Source of the DNA: Hamadaea flava
Lineage (GTDB): Bacteria > Actinomycetota > Actinomycetes > Mycobacteriales > Micromonosporaceae
Direction: 5' to 3'
DNA length: 64,000 nt
Assembly: GCF_024172085.1 (NCBI RefSeq)
Contig: NZ_JAMZDZ010000001.1
Span: 1-64,000 of the forward strand
In this document: in pieces, positions 37,801 to 45,869 of the stretch
Position numbering within the stretch: the stretch's first letter is position 1
How the letters are laid out: every line of letters begins with the position of its first letter
Position numbers and translations under genes: made by a program
Notes under the pieces: generated by a model
What the model saw: the letters and a program-made list of their open reading frames with translations, nothing else
Databases searched by the model: none
Told to the model about the DNA's origin: nothing

Positions 37801-40028
37801 ACGTTCGAGACGAACGGAATCACCGGCGTACGCCGTGGCACCGCCGCCACCACCCGGGCGAACTCGTCGAGGATGGGCTCGGTCATCGCCGAGTGGAACG
37901 CGTGCGACGTACGCAGCGCCCGGGAGCCGATCCCGTCGGCCTTCAGCTTCTCCGCGAACGTCTCCACCGCGTCGGCCGGCCCAGCGACCACACACGTCCC
38001 CGGCCCGTTGATCGCGGCCACGCTCAGCGCCTCGGGCAACTGCCCGACGACGTCGGCTTCGTCCAGCTGCACCGCGAGCATCGCGCCCGGCGGCAACTGC
38101 TGCATCAACCGGCCGCGCTCGGTGACCAGGCGCATCGCGTCCGCCGGTGCGAACACCCCGGCCAGGGTCGCGGCGACATACTCGCCGATCGAGTGGCCCA
38201 GCAGCGCCGACGGCGTCACGCCCCAGCTCTCCCAGGTACGCGCCAGCGCGTACTCGACGGCGAACAGCGCCGGTTGGGCGTACTGGGTCTGGCGGAGCTT
38301 GTCCTCGTCCAGGCTCAGCAGCTCAGCCGCGCCGAGGGACTGGATCGCCTCCCGGAACACCGGCTCGTGCTCGTACAGCTCGGCGGCCATCCCGGCGTAC
38401 TGGGCGCCCTGCCCGGACAGCAGGAACGCGACCGTCCGGTGTCCACTCGCGACCGACGGCTTGAGGCTTTTGCGGTCAGCGAGCGCTGCGGCCGCCGCGC
38501 CGAGGTTCTCGGCGACGACGAACGCCCGGTGCGGATGCTCCGCCCGTCCCATTCCGAGGGTGTACGCGACGTCGTCCAGGTTCTGGTCGGTCAGATTCGC
38601 GGACAGCCGCTGGGCGGACTCCCGCAGCGCCTCCGGCGACATGGCCGACAGCCGCAGCAGCCGTGGCTGGACGTTGCGCGTGGCAGGAACGTGGGCGGGC
38701 GGCTGTTCGAGGATGGCGTGCGCGTTCGTCCCGCCGATGCCGAACGAGCTGACGGCCGCGCGCCGGGGCCATTCCTCGGCGGGCCACCCCGCCACCGAGG
38801 TGACCAGGCGGAACGGGGTCTTGCCGAAGTCGATCGCCGGGGTCGGCTGCTCGATGTTGATCGTCGGCGGCACGAGCCCACGTTCGACGGTCAACGCGGC
38901 CTTGATGAAGCCGACGACGCCGGCGGCCTGGCTCAGGTGGCCGATGTTCGCCTTCACCGTGCCCAACCCGCACCAGCCGACGTCGGCCGTGTCCCGGCCA
39001 TACGCCCGAGTCAACGCGCGTACCTCGATCGGGTCACCGAGCGCAGTCCCGGTCCCGTGCGCCTCGACGTAGCCGATCGTGCGCGGGTCGACCCCGGCCG
39101 CGTCCAGCGCGTGCTCGACGACCTGCTGCTGGCCGGAGACGCTCGGGGCGGAGAAGCCGACCTTCGCCGCGCCGTCGTTGTTGACCGCGCTGCCGCGCAC
39201 GACCGCCCGGATCGTGTCGCCGTCGGCGATCGCGTCGGCCAGCCGCTTGAGCATCACGACGCCGACGCCGCTGCCCCACAGCGTGCCGCCGGCCTCGGCG
39301 TCGAACGGGCGGCAGTGCCCGTCGTCCGACAGGAACCCGTCGCTGCCCCGATAGCCGACGGCGTGCGGCAGCTCCACCGACACGCCACCCGCCAGCGCCG
39401 CGTCGCACTCGCCGTTGCGCAGCGACTCACACGCCAGATGGATGGCCACCAGCGAGGTGGAGCAAGCGGTGTGCACGGCCAGACTCGGACCGCGCAGGTT
39501 CAGCTTGTACGACGCCATCGTCGCCAGGTAGCTGGGCGAATTGCCGATCGCGACAGCCAGGCTGCCCCGGTGCGCCGCCCACAGGGGAGCGTCCTCGGCG
39601 AGGTACTCCCAGTGGTACTGATTGCCGCCCGCGCCGCAGAACAGGCCGATGTCACCGGCGTACCGGGCGGGGTCGTAGCCCGCGTTCTCCAGTGCGGCGT
39701 GCACCGTCTCCAGCAGCAGCCGGTGCTGCGGATCGGCCAGCCGCGCCTCCTGCTCGGTCATCCCGAACAGCTCGGCGTCGAAGTGGTCGAACTTCTCCAG
39801 CACCGGCGCGGCCGACACCCAGCTCGGATCGTCCAGATCGGCCGCCGAGACGCCCCGGGCCAACTGCTCGTCACGGTCGAACCGGGAGACCGACTCGACG
39901 CCGTCCAGCAAGTTGCGCCAGAACTCCTCGACATCGGACGCGCCCGGGACGCGGGCGGCCAAGCCGATCACGGCGATCGGCTCCACCCCGTCGTCAGCGC
40001 CGTCGACCTCGTCGTACTCCGCGGGCAT
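34866..40028 (-). CDS. Type I polyketide synthase module, KS-AT-KR-DH-T
   Basis: 1720 residues. [10 protein letters not shown] (Cys about 189), [12 protein letters not shown] (His 324), KANIGHLSQ (His 364). AT: GHSIGEY (Ser about 613) and HAFHS (709-713), the malonyl-CoA signature. A structural half precedes KR with GGLGGIG (1073-1079) and the YCAAN active-site Tyr about 1214. DH follows [14 protein letters not shown] gives the HxxxGxxxxP motif (His about 1296), with Asp about 1451 in [10 protein letters not shown]. The T domain has GGNSL (Ser about 1641). KR before DH is not the normal modular order. The product of one cycle should be an alpha,beta-unsaturated two-carbon extension. ATG 40028 is preferred because GAGGAG is five bases upstream; GTG 40034 overlaps the thioesterase stop. 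The end overlaps the NRPS start. Confidence 0.93.
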   Translation of the reverse strand: MPAEYDEVDGADDGVEPIAVIGLAARVPGASDVEEFWRNLLDGVESVSRFDRDEQLARGVSAADLDDPSWVSAAPVLEKFDHFDAELFGMTEQEARLADPQHRLLLETVHAALENAGYDPARYAGDIGLFCGAGGNQYHWEYLAEDAPLWAAHRGSLAVAIGNSPSYLATMASYKLNLRGPSLAVHTACSTSLVAIHLACESLRNGECDAALAGGVSVELPHAVGYRGSDGFLSDDGHCRPFDAEAGGTLWGSGVGVVMLKRLADAIADGDTIRAVVRGSAVNNDGAAKVGFSAPSVSGQQQVVEHALDAAGVDPRTIGYVEAHGTGTALGDPIEVRALTRAYGRDTADVGWCGLGTVKANIGHLSQAAGVVGFIKAALTVERGLVPPTINIEQPTPAIDFGKTPFRLVTSVAGWPAEEWPRRAAVSSFGIGGTNAHAILEQPPAHVPATRNVQPRLLRLSAMSPEALRESAQRLSANLTDQNLDDVAYTLGMGRAEHPHRAFVVAENLGAAAAALADRKSLKPSVASGHRTVAFLLSGQGAQYAGMAAELYEHEPVFREAIQSLGAAELLSLDEDKLRQTQYAQPALFAVEYALARTWESWGVTPSALLGHSIGEYVAATLAGVFAPADAMRLVTERGRLMQQLPPGAMLAVQLDEADVVGQLPEALSVAAINGPGTCVVAGPADAVETFAEKLKADGIGSRALRTSHAFHSAMTEPILDEFARVVAAVPRRTPVIPFVSNVTGEWITAEDAVDPMYWARHIRRPVRFGDGLRTLLAGDPVLLECGPGRQLAGLAWLQLGRDAVPPQRSLPGVGEKAGDLATLAQAAGALWAAGVPVAGDAFTGDGHRVPLPGYAYQRKRYWVTPSAAPKAAAKPASGGRLPLERWFAEPVWRQHTTSPSALTGDAYVLSGGPRGDALADALGATVLRAVAVPTGQCTVVHALALDADDDCYLNALALVQAIAAEDASDRVRVVLVSRSAEDVLGGDLTMPQHATLAGISRVVPLELPALAVRRIDVDDSVAPGSLAAEVGRDDLPEVALRGRRRWSLAYEQVTLPEGDGPLRDGGRYLITGGLGGIGLTLAEDLAARFHARLVLIGRSAPTPAAAAAIARMEATGGQVVTVAADVTDPQALQLVRQEAQAAFGGLDGIVHAAGVAGGAMVEVADPAGSRAVLGPKVDGTRALHEVFGDLELDFVALCSSVTAVAGALGQADYCAANAFLDAYARSTHGWRTRVVSLNWGGWSEVGMAAQTPAPAALSALREAGQPMAHPMLTTLGEGECSGVLSPQSHWLLDEHRIGGVPVVPGTAHLEAARAAAAALLPPPADGHVLELRDVTFLRPVRVDGASIRYSVRVDADGEFSVHDGGPGAAVTGSARWVPAVVAAFDTGAADRCPSEEAVAHSHSGVVEFGPRWAALAEHRVGSNEELALLRAPEAALADLRRWTLHPALLDVATAYGRHRGQGSYLPLGYGRVVAYAPLPAEFRSHLRHRVDGSGGEVIAADLTLADLDGRVLVEIEDFVLRRVDPATLTTPPASAAATGMTGTGDAPKNDGAISPAEGADAFRRALAAGATQLVIHPRTVEDLLEHRIVVADEETPATVAADASGSMTDLEAAIAAVWRHVLGVEVIDVDDDFFALGGNSLVAVQLIAQTRTATGVRVPMRSLFDAPTVAGQAAVAAKLRSAATETPSPTATASATGETAVPTSTAEPVSTTTIPRLAR

Positions 40029-40030
40029 CG

Positions 40031-40774
40031 TCACTCCTCGTTGAGTGCCAGGTCGTCAATGATGAGCGCGGCCAGCTCGGGCAGCCGCTCGTGCAGGAAG
40101 AAGTGCCCACCGGCGACGGTGTGCAAGGTGAAGCCCGCCCCGGCCAGCCGGCCCCATTGGGCGACCGTCGAGAGGCGTACGCGGTCGTCGGACTCGCCGG
40201 CGAACGCGACGATCGGGACGGTCAGCGGCGGCCGGGTCACGTGGCGATAGCCGTCCACCCACGCCAGATCGGCGCGCAAGGCGGGCACGAGCAACGCCAG
40301 CAGTTCCGGTTCGGCCAGCACCTCTTCGGCGAAACCGCCCGCCGGGGCGAGCCGGGCGACGAGCTGCGCGTCCGGCAACTCCGAGAGCCCGTGCAGCGGA
40401 CCGTCCGGCGGCAACTGCGGAGCGCGGCACGCCGCGACGAACAACCGGACCGGCGGGACCGGCAGCGCCTGCGTCACCTCGTACGCCAGTCGCGCGCCCA
40501 TGGAATGTCCATAAAGGGCGAACGGGCGGTCGGCGTCCGCGGCGATCGCGGCGGCGACGTCCTCGACGGCGAATTCCGGCGGCTCACCCAGCCGCGTCTC
40601 ACGGCCGGGCAGCTGCACTCCGACGATCTCGACGTCCTCGCCGAAAGCGGTGGGCCACAACCGGAAGGCGTTCGCGCCGGCTCCGGCGTACGGCAGGCAG
40701 TACAGCCGTAACCGGGCAGCGGGCCTCGGCACCGGCCGGGCGAGCCACCGGGTCGTCACACCCCCCGTCACCAC
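40031..40774 (-). CDS. Type II thioesterase
   Basis: About 247 residues, the size and order of GrsT-like editing thioesterases: LYCLPYAGAGANAFRLWP, VQLPGRETRLGEPP, nucleophile elbow GHSMGARLAYE (Ser about 91), an Asp in FAGESDDRV and His in VAGGHFFLHE. It clears stalled or mis-primed thioesters from carrier domains. It is the first gene of the coupled minus-strand unit. GTG 40774 is the furthest start. GTG 40771 and 40759 are also possible; no clear Shine-Dalgarno decides. The upstream dyad (40775-40808) abuts the start. Confidence 0.92.
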   Translation of the reverse strand: MVTGGVTTRWLARPVPRPAARLRLYCLPYAGAGANAFRLWPTAFGEDVEIVGVQLPGRETRLGEPPEFAVEDVAAAIAADADRPFALYGHSMGARLAYEVTQALPVPPVRLFVAACRAPQLPPDGPLHGLSELPDAQLVARLAPAGGFAEEVLAEPELLALLVPALRADLAWVDGYRHVTRPPLTVPIVAFAGESDDRVRLSTVAQWGRLAGAGFTLHTVAGGHFFLHERLPELAALIIDDLALNEE

Positions 40775-40808
40775 GCCGCGAATGCTGTCACGTGATCAAG
40801 CTCGCGGC
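40775..40808. promoter_or_regulatory. 34-bp composite dyad, candidate operator
   Basis: Outer arms GCCGCGA (40775-40781) and TCGCGGC (40802-40808) are perfectly inverted and share their centre with an inner perfect palindrome TCACGTGA (40788-40795). It fills the control region between the divergent thioesterase and radical SAM genes and touches the thioesterase GTG. A weak -10 box for that gene (CAGCAT, 40782-40787) lies inside it, so a bound protein would block or redirect transcription of the whole NRPS/PKS unit. Confidence 0.5.
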
Positions 40809-40858
40809 AAGACCCGCTTCAGACGATCATCCACTATGTCCAGGACCGTGTCGTGCCT

Positions 40859-40864
40859 TAAGGT
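40859..40864 (+). promoter_or_regulatory. Leaderless -10 box of the radical SAM gene
   Basis: TAAGGT, 7 bases before the ATG at 40872. The AAGG within it could alternatively act as a weak Shine-Dalgarno. Confidence 0.4.
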
Positions 40865-40871
40865 CCCCCGC

Positions 40872-42716
40872 ATGGTCACGACAAGGGTGTCGATCGTCTT
40901 CCCGCCTTCAGCCGATCCGTCGCTGCCCTATGGGGCGCTCCCGTTGCTCGGCGCCGTCCTGCGCCGGGGCGGCTTCGAGAACGTCGTCCTGCGCGACGTG
41001 AACCTGGAGGCGTTCGACGCGTTGCTTCGGCCGGAGTACCTGAAGACGGCGGCCGACCGCGGCGACAGTGGACTCCCGCGAGCCGTCGTGGACGAGGTGA
41101 TCGCCGGCATCGACGACGCCCGGCGCGTGCTGCGTGATCCGGTGGACTTCTTCGACCCCGCGAAACTGTTGTACGCCAAGCGCATCTTCCACCTCGCGGG
41201 CGAGGTGATCACAGCCGGGCACCCCGGGCTCACCTTCGGCAAGTACTCGTACTCGGCGTCCACCTACGACTCGTACGAGGAGGTCGACGCCGCGGTCAGC
41301 CGGGACGCGGGGCCGCTCGGCGAGTACTTCCGCGACGTCGCCGTCCCCTCGCTGCTCGCCGACCGGCCCGACGTCATCGGCCTGTCCGTGCCGTACTTCT
41401 CCCAGCTCATCCCGGCGTTCCTGCTCGCGCAGGCGATCCGCGACCAGGACCCCGGGGTCCACATCACGTGGGGCGGCCCGGTCATCACGTGGGGCAAGGA
41501 CGTGCTCACCGCGGACCCGCGGTTCGGCCGCTGGCTCGACTCGTTCTTCGTCGGCGAGGCCGACGAGACGTTCCTCCACTTCATCGAGGCCCTCGCCGGT
41601 CGCCGCGAGATCAGCGAGGTCAAGAACATCATCCGGTACGCCGAAGGCCAGGTGATCAGCCAGCTGGACCACGCCTACCAGCTCAACCTGGACTGGCCGC
41701 CCGCGCCGGACTTCTCGATGATGCCGATGGACCGCTACTTCGCCCCGAAGCGGCTGATCTGCCTCGTGCCCACCCGGGGCTGCTACTTCAACAAGTGCGC
41801 GTTCTGCAACTACGCCTTCATCAAGATGGCCCCGTATCGGATGCGCTCGCCGGAGCGGATCGCCGCCGACGTCGCCGAGATCCAGGCGTCGACCGGCGAG
41901 GACGTCTTCTGCTTCGAGTCCGACGTCATCCTGCCCGGCCACCTGCGGCAGATCTCCGAGGCGATCCTGGCCGCCGAGCTGGACGTACGCTGGCACGCGG
42001 TCGCCCGGTTCGAGAAGGGGTTCTCCGACGAGATCTTCACGACCATGCGCGAAGCCGGCTGCGTACGCCTCTACATGGGCTTGGAGAGCGGCAACGACCG
42101 GGTGCTGAAGGCCATGGTGAAGGGCACCGACCAGAAGCGGATGGCGACCATCCTCGCCCAGTGCCACGCGGCCGGCATCGCCGTCGAGGCGGGCGTGTTC
42201 AGCGACTTCCCGTCGGAGACCGTCGAGGAGGCCGACGAGACCTACCGGTTCATCCGCGACCACCGGCACGTCATCGCGCGCGCCGACGTCGGCACGTTCC
42301 GGCTGCTCAAGGGAGCCCCGATCGCCGACACCCCGCAGCTGTACGGGATCACGCTGCGCGACGAGCCGGCCAAGCGCTGGTACCACCTCGACTTCGAGGA
42401 CCCGACGCCCCGCGAGCACGACGGACCCACCGCGGCCGAACGCATCCAGCGGCTCTATCCGGAGGTCGCGCTGATCGACGTCCCGGAGGACATCCTCTAC
42501 ACGGCCGTCGTCGGAGCGGGCGTCTTCCGCGACTTCTTCGGCGACTCCGCGATCCCGGCCGCCGAGGCCCCGCCCGGCGACCTGCAGCAGATCCGCATCA
42601 CGAACTCGGGCGCGGTCCACTTCGGCGTCGGCGACCGGGCGGCCTTCGAGGCGTCCAGCCTGACGATCACCATCGCGGTCGACGGCGAGCGCAAGACCAT
42701 CACTCCGGTGGCCTAG
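40872..42716 (+). CDS. B12-binding-type radical SAM protein
   Basis: 614 residues. The N-terminal third resembles a cobalamin-binding Rossmann domain (SIVFPPSADPSLPYGALPLL, then DVIGLSVPYFSQLIPAFLLA, then WGGPVITWG). The radical SAM core holds GCYFNKCAFC, a Cx4Cx2C arrangement rather than Cx3Cx2C, for the 4Fe-4S cluster, plus a SAM-binding MGLESGNDRVL segment. No DxHxxG cobalamin-ligand motif is visible, so any cobalamin would be bound base-off without histidine. This class does methylations at unactivated carbon and other radical rearrangements. It diverges from the thioesterase and is probably a tailoring enzyme of the cluster. Confidence 0.85.
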   Translation: MVTTRVSIVFPPSADPSLPYGALPLLGAVLRRGGFENVVLRDVNLEAFDALLRPEYLKTAADRGDSGLPRAVVDEVIAGIDDARRVLRDPVDFFDPAKLLYAKRIFHLAGEVITAGHPGLTFGKYSYSASTYDSYEEVDAAVSRDAGPLGEYFRDVAVPSLLADRPDVIGLSVPYFSQLIPAFLLAQAIRDQDPGVHITWGGPVITWGKDVLTADPRFGRWLDSFFVGEADETFLHFIEALAGRREISEVKNIIRYAEGQVISQLDHAYQLNLDWPPAPDFSMMPMDRYFAPKRLICLVPTRGCYFNKCAFCNYAFIKMAPYRMRSPERIAADVAEIQASTGEDVFCFESDVILPGHLRQISEAILAAELDVRWHAVARFEKGFSDEIFTTMREAGCVRLYMGLESGNDRVLKAMVKGTDQKRMATILAQCHAAGIAVEAGVFSDFPSETVEEADETYRFIRDHRHVIARADVGTFRLLKGAPIADTPQLYGITLRDEPAKRWYHLDFEDPTPREHDGPTAAERIQRLYPEVALIDVPEDILYTAVVGAGVFRDFFGDSAIPAAEAPPGDLQQIRITNSGAVHFGVGDRAAFEASSLTITIAVDGERKTITPVA

Positions 42717-42719
42717 GCT
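42714..42719 (+). promoter_or_regulatory. Leaderless -10 box of the second DinB gene
   Basis: TAGGCT, 6 bases before the ATG at 42726. Its first three bases are the stop codon of the radical SAM gene, so the DinB gene has its own promoter despite the tight spacing. Confidence 0.5.
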
Positions 42720-42725
42720 GCGGAT

Positions 42726-43199
42726 ATGGCTGATCAACGACCGCCGCGCCTGCTCACCGGCGACCGGGAGACCCTTGTCGAGCTGCTCCAGTTCCAGCGG
42801 GAGTCGCTCGTCCGCAAGGTCACCGGCGTCTCGGAAGAGGCGGCGCGGCAGTCCCCGGTCGGCAGTGGCACCACTCTGTTGTGGCTCGTCAAGCACCTCA
42901 CCACCGCCGAGCTCGACTGGTTCCGCGTACGCTTCGCCGGCGAGGACGTCGAGCTGCCGCCGAGCGAGGTTCGGCCGGACGACACCGTCGCGGGGGCGCT
43001 GGCTGCGTACCAGCAGTCCTGGACTGAGGTCGCGCCGATCCTCGCGACCGGCGACCTGGACGCCGAGTGCCGGCGGCCCGGCAACCAGCCCTCGGCCAAC
43101 CTGCGCTGGGTTCTCGCCCACATGCTGGAGGAGACGGCCCGGCATGCCGGGCACGCCGACATCCTCCGCGAGCTGATCGACGGCTCGACCGGCCGTTAG
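42726..43199 (+). CDS. DinB family protein (DUF664)
   Basis: 157 residues with DinB-type helices: LVELLQFQRESLVRKVTGVSE, TLLWLVKHLTTAELDWFRVRF and WVLAHMLEETARHAGHADIL, the last two carrying the metal-site histidines. It is related in layout to the DinB gene at 3769-4266 but clearly diverged. It starts 9 bases after the radical SAM stop yet has its own leaderless promoter, so membership of the biosynthetic cluster is doubtful. It converges on the PPOX gene with a 4-base overlap. Confidence 0.82.
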   Translation: MADQRPPRLLTGDRETLVELLQFQRESLVRKVTGVSEEAARQSPVGSGTTLLWLVKHLTTAELDWFRVRFAGEDVELPPSEVRPDDTVAGALAAYQQSWTEVAPILATGDLDAECRRPGNQPSANLRWVLAHMLEETARHAGHADILRELIDGSTGR

Positions 43200-43681
43200 C
43201 CGAAGTCCACCGCTTGGCGCCGGTCGATGCCGGTGCCGTAGACCGGGTCGCGGCCCGGAACGTGGACCTCGAAGGTCAGCGCGTGCGCGACGTACAGCCG
43301 GAAGCCGGCGTCGCCGCTCAGCTCGTCGGGCGTGAACGCGGTCGCACCCGGTCCGACGCTCGCGAACGCCGCCTCGCATGCCGCGGCCAGCCGGTCGTCC
43401 GCGATCATCTCGGCTCGCGCGCCGACGTAGACCGCCTGGCCTTGGCCGACCGCCGCCGTCGAGTCGAACACGACGATCGCGACGTCGGGCCGGTTGGCGA
43501 CGTTCTTGGAGTGCCGCGCGTCCGGGGACGAGACCCAGTAGAAGTCCCGATAGCCGGAGTGCGTGAAGTACACAGGGGACACCCGGGGGCGGCCGTCGGG
43601 CTCGCTCGTCCCCAGCGTCAGATAGCGGTTGGCGTCGATGACGGCGCGGGCGCGAGCCGCGAGTTCGTCGGAAGCGCTCAT
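43196..43681 (-). CDS. Pyridoxamine 5'-phosphate oxidase family protein
   Basis: 161 residues with the split-barrel flavin-binding fold: RYLTLGTSEPDGRPRVSPVYF, then DFYWVSSPDARHSKNVANRP, then AVYVGARAEMI. Such small proteins bind FMN or F420; a pyridoxine role should not be assumed. ATG 43681 is preceded 6 bases upstream by TACCGT. The gene ends overlapping the convergent DinB gene. Confidence 0.82.
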   Translation of the reverse strand: MSASDELAARARAVIDANRYLTLGTSEPDGRPRVSPVYFTHSGYRDFYWVSSPDARHSKNVANRPDVAIVVFDSTAAVGQGQAVYVGARAEMIADDRLAAACEAAFASVGPGATAFTPDELSGDAGFRLYVAHALTFEVHVPGRDPVYGTGIDRRQAVDFG

Positions 43682-43687
43682 CCCCGC

Positions 43688-43693
43688 ACGGTA
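43688..43693 (-). promoter_or_regulatory. Leaderless -10 box of the PPOX-family gene
   Basis: TACCGT on the minus strand, 6 bases before the ATG at 43681. Confidence 0.45.
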
Positions 43694-43710
43694 GCCCCTT
43701 GTTCCCGCCA

Positions 43711-43763
43711 GATCACGGTTGCGCAGGCCGCCGCGAGCCGCTTTTGCCTGCACAACCGTGATC
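43711..43763 (-). terminator. Long hairpin after the MBL-fold gene
   Basis: Arms of 18 bases (43711-43728 and 43746-43763) pair with one mismatch around a 17-base loop; the outer part is GATCACGGTTG / CAACCGTGATC. It lies between the end of the MBL-fold gene and the promoter of the PPOX gene, so it should stop read-through. There is no T-run; it may also be a genomic palindromic repeat. Confidence 0.55.
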
Positions 43764-43778
43764 CGCATCAGACATCGG

Positions 43779-44585
43779 TCAGCGGGGGAGGGGGACCCAG
43801 GTGCCGTGCGGGGTCGTACGCAGCAGGGCTGACAGCCCGGCGTCGTCGAAGGCGCTCTCGATCCCGGCGAGCCCCTCGGAGAAGTGCGCCCAGCCGTCGT
43901 AGTGCGCGGGAATCACCAGGTCCGCGCCCAGCACCGCGGCGGCGGCCGCGGCCCGCTCACCATCGAGGGTCAACGCGCGCCCGTCGAAACGCATCTGTAC
44001 GCGAGCCGCACCGACGTTGAGCACGGCGACGTCGATGTCCGGTACGCGTCGCGCGATCTCGGCGACCGTGCGGATCGACGCGTTGTCCCCGCTGACGTAG
44101 ACGGTCGGCAGCCCCGGTCCGGTGAGGACGAACCCGACGACCTCGCAGTTGACGTTGCCGTCCGCGTCGCGTTCGCCGTCCTCGGGCCCGTGCACGGCCG
44201 GCACCGTCTGGATGGTCAGCTCGCCGCCGTCCGGCCGCGCCACCGTGTGGCTGTCCCAGGGGCGTACGCCGAGCGCGGGCGAGCCGAGCCGTCCGGCGGT
44301 CACCGGTCCGGCGATGACGAGCGGCGAGGCCAGGGCGTACGCCCGGCCGCGGTCGTCGAGATTGTCGGGGTGCAGGTCGTGGCTGACGAGCACGACGTCG
44401 GCCGGGCCGACGACGTCTTCGGCGACGGCGGGCCCGCCGGTCTTGGTGAGGTATCCGTGCGGTCCGGCGTCGTCGAACGTCGGGTCGGCGACGATACGCA
44501 GTCCGCCGAGGTCGAGGACGGCGGTCGGCCCGCCGAGGACGGTGATCGCACCGTCCTGGCGGGTCAGGCTGATCTTGGCTTCCAC
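43779..44585 (-). CDS. MBL-fold metallo-hydrolase
   Basis: 268 residues. The fold follows the UlaG/L-ascorbate-lactonase-like branch: TAVLDLGGLRIVADPTFDD, the metal motif SHDLHPDNLDD (in place of HxHxDH), a strand VYVSGDNAS with a metal Asp, and IPAHYDGWAHF at the C-terminus. The first His of HxHxDH is Ser-His here, a known departure in this branch. No signal peptide, so cytoplasmic. GTG 44585 has TACAGT 6 bases upstream. It diverges from a membrane protein gene; no substrate can be named. Confidence 0.82.
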   Translation of the reverse strand: MEAKISLTRQDGAITVLGGPTAVLDLGGLRIVADPTFDDAGPHGYLTKTGGPAVAEDVVGPADVVLVSHDLHPDNLDDRGRAYALASPLVIAGPVTAGRLGSPALGVRPWDSHTVARPDGGELTIQTVPAVHGPEDGERDADGNVNCEVVGFVLTGPGLPTVYVSGDNASIRTVAEIARRVPDIDVAVLNVGAARVQMRFDGRALTLDGERAAAAAAVLGADLVIPAHYDGWAHFSEGLAGIESAFDDAGLSALLRTTPHGTWVPLPR

Positions 44586-44591
44586 GCTCGA

Positions 44592-44597
44592 ACTGTA
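44592..44597 (-). promoter_or_regulatory. Leaderless -10 box of the MBL-fold gene
   Basis: TACAGT on the minus strand, 6 bases before the GTG at 44585, in the divergent gap. Confidence 0.45.
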
Positions 44598-44643
44598 GCC
44601 GCCGCCGCGGGCGAATGCGCTTTCCTCCGCCTGGGTGGTGGAC

Positions 44644-44649
44644 TAGCGT
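44644..44649 (+). promoter_or_regulatory. Leaderless -10 box of the membrane protein gene at 44657
   Basis: TAGCGT, 7 bases before the ATG at 44657. Confidence 0.45.
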
Positions 44650-44656
44650 CGCGGCC

Positions 44657-45322
44657 ATGACGGGGACCGAAGAAGTTCCGCGCGGCGTACGGGTGGCCAC
44701 CTGGACGATGTGGCTGTCCGCCCCGGTCGGGCTGCTGCTCGTGCTCGACGGGCTCCTCGAACTGCACTGGTGGGGATCCGCCGACGCCGCCCGGCTGGCC
44801 GGCCTCTTCCGGCAGATCAACGCCGAGTACGGACTGCTGACCCCGGCGTTGCTGCGGGACCAGCGCGGCGCCACCGAGCTGATCGTCCTCGGCGTGATCT
44901 GCCTGGCCGGAGCCATGCTGGCGGCGTTCGTCCGGCGGGGTTCGACAGCCGCCCGCACCTCGGCGCTCGTCCTCAACGCGGTCACCCTGTTCTACGGGTT
45001 GTTCGGCATCGGCTCCGATCTGAGCGCGCCGCTGCGCCTGGGCGACTACCTCGGTCAGCTGCGGACGCTCGCCTCCGGCGACCGCATCCCCGAGATCCAG
45101 GCGCTGGTCTACCCGGCCTGGTACGCCTGGCTCGAAGACGTGGCGCAGGGACTACAGGCGCTCGCCGCGTTGGCCGTGCTGGTGACCCTCGCGTACGCGA
45201 TGATCTGGCACCCGCAGTTCTTCGGCGACCGTAGGACCGACGCGGCGGACGGCGGCGACCAATGGGGCGAGGCGCTCCAGCGCATCCGGCAGGAACGGGC
45301 GCAGTCCCAAGCCGACGCGTAG
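44657..45322 (+). CDS. Integral membrane protein of unknown function
   Basis: 221 residues with four likely membrane segments: TMWLSAPVGLLLVLDGLLEL, ELIVLGVICLAGAMLAAF, SALVLNAVTLFYGLFGIGSD and GLQALAALAVLVTLAYAMI. The soluble loop between segments three and four and the charged tail (GEALQRIRQERAQSQ) show no motif. The ATG at 44657 is set by the -10 box 7 bases upstream; the open frame reaches back a little further without support. A nitroreductase-like gene follows on the same strand. Confidence 0.7.
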   Translation: MTGTEEVPRGVRVATWTMWLSAPVGLLLVLDGLLELHWWGSADAARLAGLFRQINAEYGLLTPALLRDQRGATELIVLGVICLAGAMLAAFVRRGSTAARTSALVLNAVTLFYGLFGIGSDLSAPLRLGDYLGQLRTLASGDRIPEIQALVYPAWYAWLEDVAQGLQALAALAVLVTLAYAMIWHPQFFGDRRTDAADGGDQWGEALQRIRQERAQSQADA

Positions 45323-45332
45323 GCCGGGCGCG

Positions 45333-45338
45333 TAGGTT
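45333..45338 (+). promoter_or_regulatory. Leaderless -10 box of the nitroreductase-like gene
   Basis: TAGGTT, 6 bases before the GTG at 45345. Confidence 0.4.
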
Positions 45339-45344
45339 GGGGCG

Positions 45345-45788
45345 GTGGAAGAAGAGATCGTCGACAGCCCGGTCGGCTGGGTGGCCAAGCATATCGACTC
45401 TTATGTGAACTCCGACGGCGGCAAGGGGCACGAGTACTACGGGGCGAACGCCCTACTCCTGACGACCCGGGGGCGGAAGTCCGGCAAGCTGCGCCGCACG
45501 GCGCTCTACTACGGCGGCCGGGGCGACGACGTCGTGCTGGTCGCCTCGAACGGCGGCTCGGTGGGACATCCGTTCTGGTACCGCAACCTGGCCGCCGATC
45601 CGAGCGTCACGGTGCAGATCAAGGACGACGTGTACGCGGCGGTGGCGCGTACGGCCGAGGGCGCGGAACGGGCCGAACTCTGGGAGCTGATGACCGGAGT
45701 GTTCCCGACGTACGCCCAGTACCAGGCGAAGGTCGAACGCGAGATTCCTGTCGTCGTGCTGACGCGGGCGACCGGCGAGGCCGCGTAG
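45345..45788 (+). CDS. Deazaflavin (F420)-dependent nitroreductase family protein
   Basis: 147 residues matching the Ddn/DUF385 split-barrel family of actinobacteria: LLLTTRGRKSGKLRRTALYY, VLVASNGGSVGHPFWYRNLAADP and a final ELWELMTGVFPTYAQYQAKV. These proteins use reduced F420 to reduce quinones or nitro-compounds at the membrane. The GRKSGK and GHPFWY segments, which contact the cofactor in the family, are intact. It stands alone with its own promoter. Confidence 0.88.
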   Translation: MEEEIVDSPVGWVAKHIDSYVNSDGGKGHEYYGANALLLTTRGRKSGKLRRTALYYGGRGDDVVLVASNGGSVGHPFWYRNLAADPSVTVQIKDDVYAAVARTAEGAERAELWELMTGVFPTYAQYQAKVEREIPVVVLTRATGEAA

Positions 45789-45869
45789 GACCGAGATCCC
45801 GGCGACATCGGGGGCGTCCGGACCTCCGGCCGCCTCCGATGCCCGCCGATGCGGTGGTGCGAGTTGTTG

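Larger units (their letters stand above)
11481..42716. other. Hybrid NRPS/PKS biosynthetic gene cluster with LanB-like enzymes
   Basis: Eleven genes with compatible functions: NRPS A-T-C-A-T, two LanB-like proteins, GDSL lipoprotein, ABC permease and ATPase, MbtH, three-module NRPS with TE, PKS module, type II thioesterase and a B12-type radical SAM enzyme. The minus-strand block from 40774 to 21767 is overlapped end to end. Outer limits are drawn at the last genes with clear biosynthetic function; the neighbours on both sides (SRPBCC/transglutaminase and DinB) look unrelated. No cluster-situated regulator is evident inside it. Confidence 0.85.

Noticed and set aside
35166-40250. Open frame of about 1,690 codons antisense to the PKS
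   Set aside because: Same reason: shadow of the PKS reading frame, biased to Arg, Gln and His, no recognisable protein.
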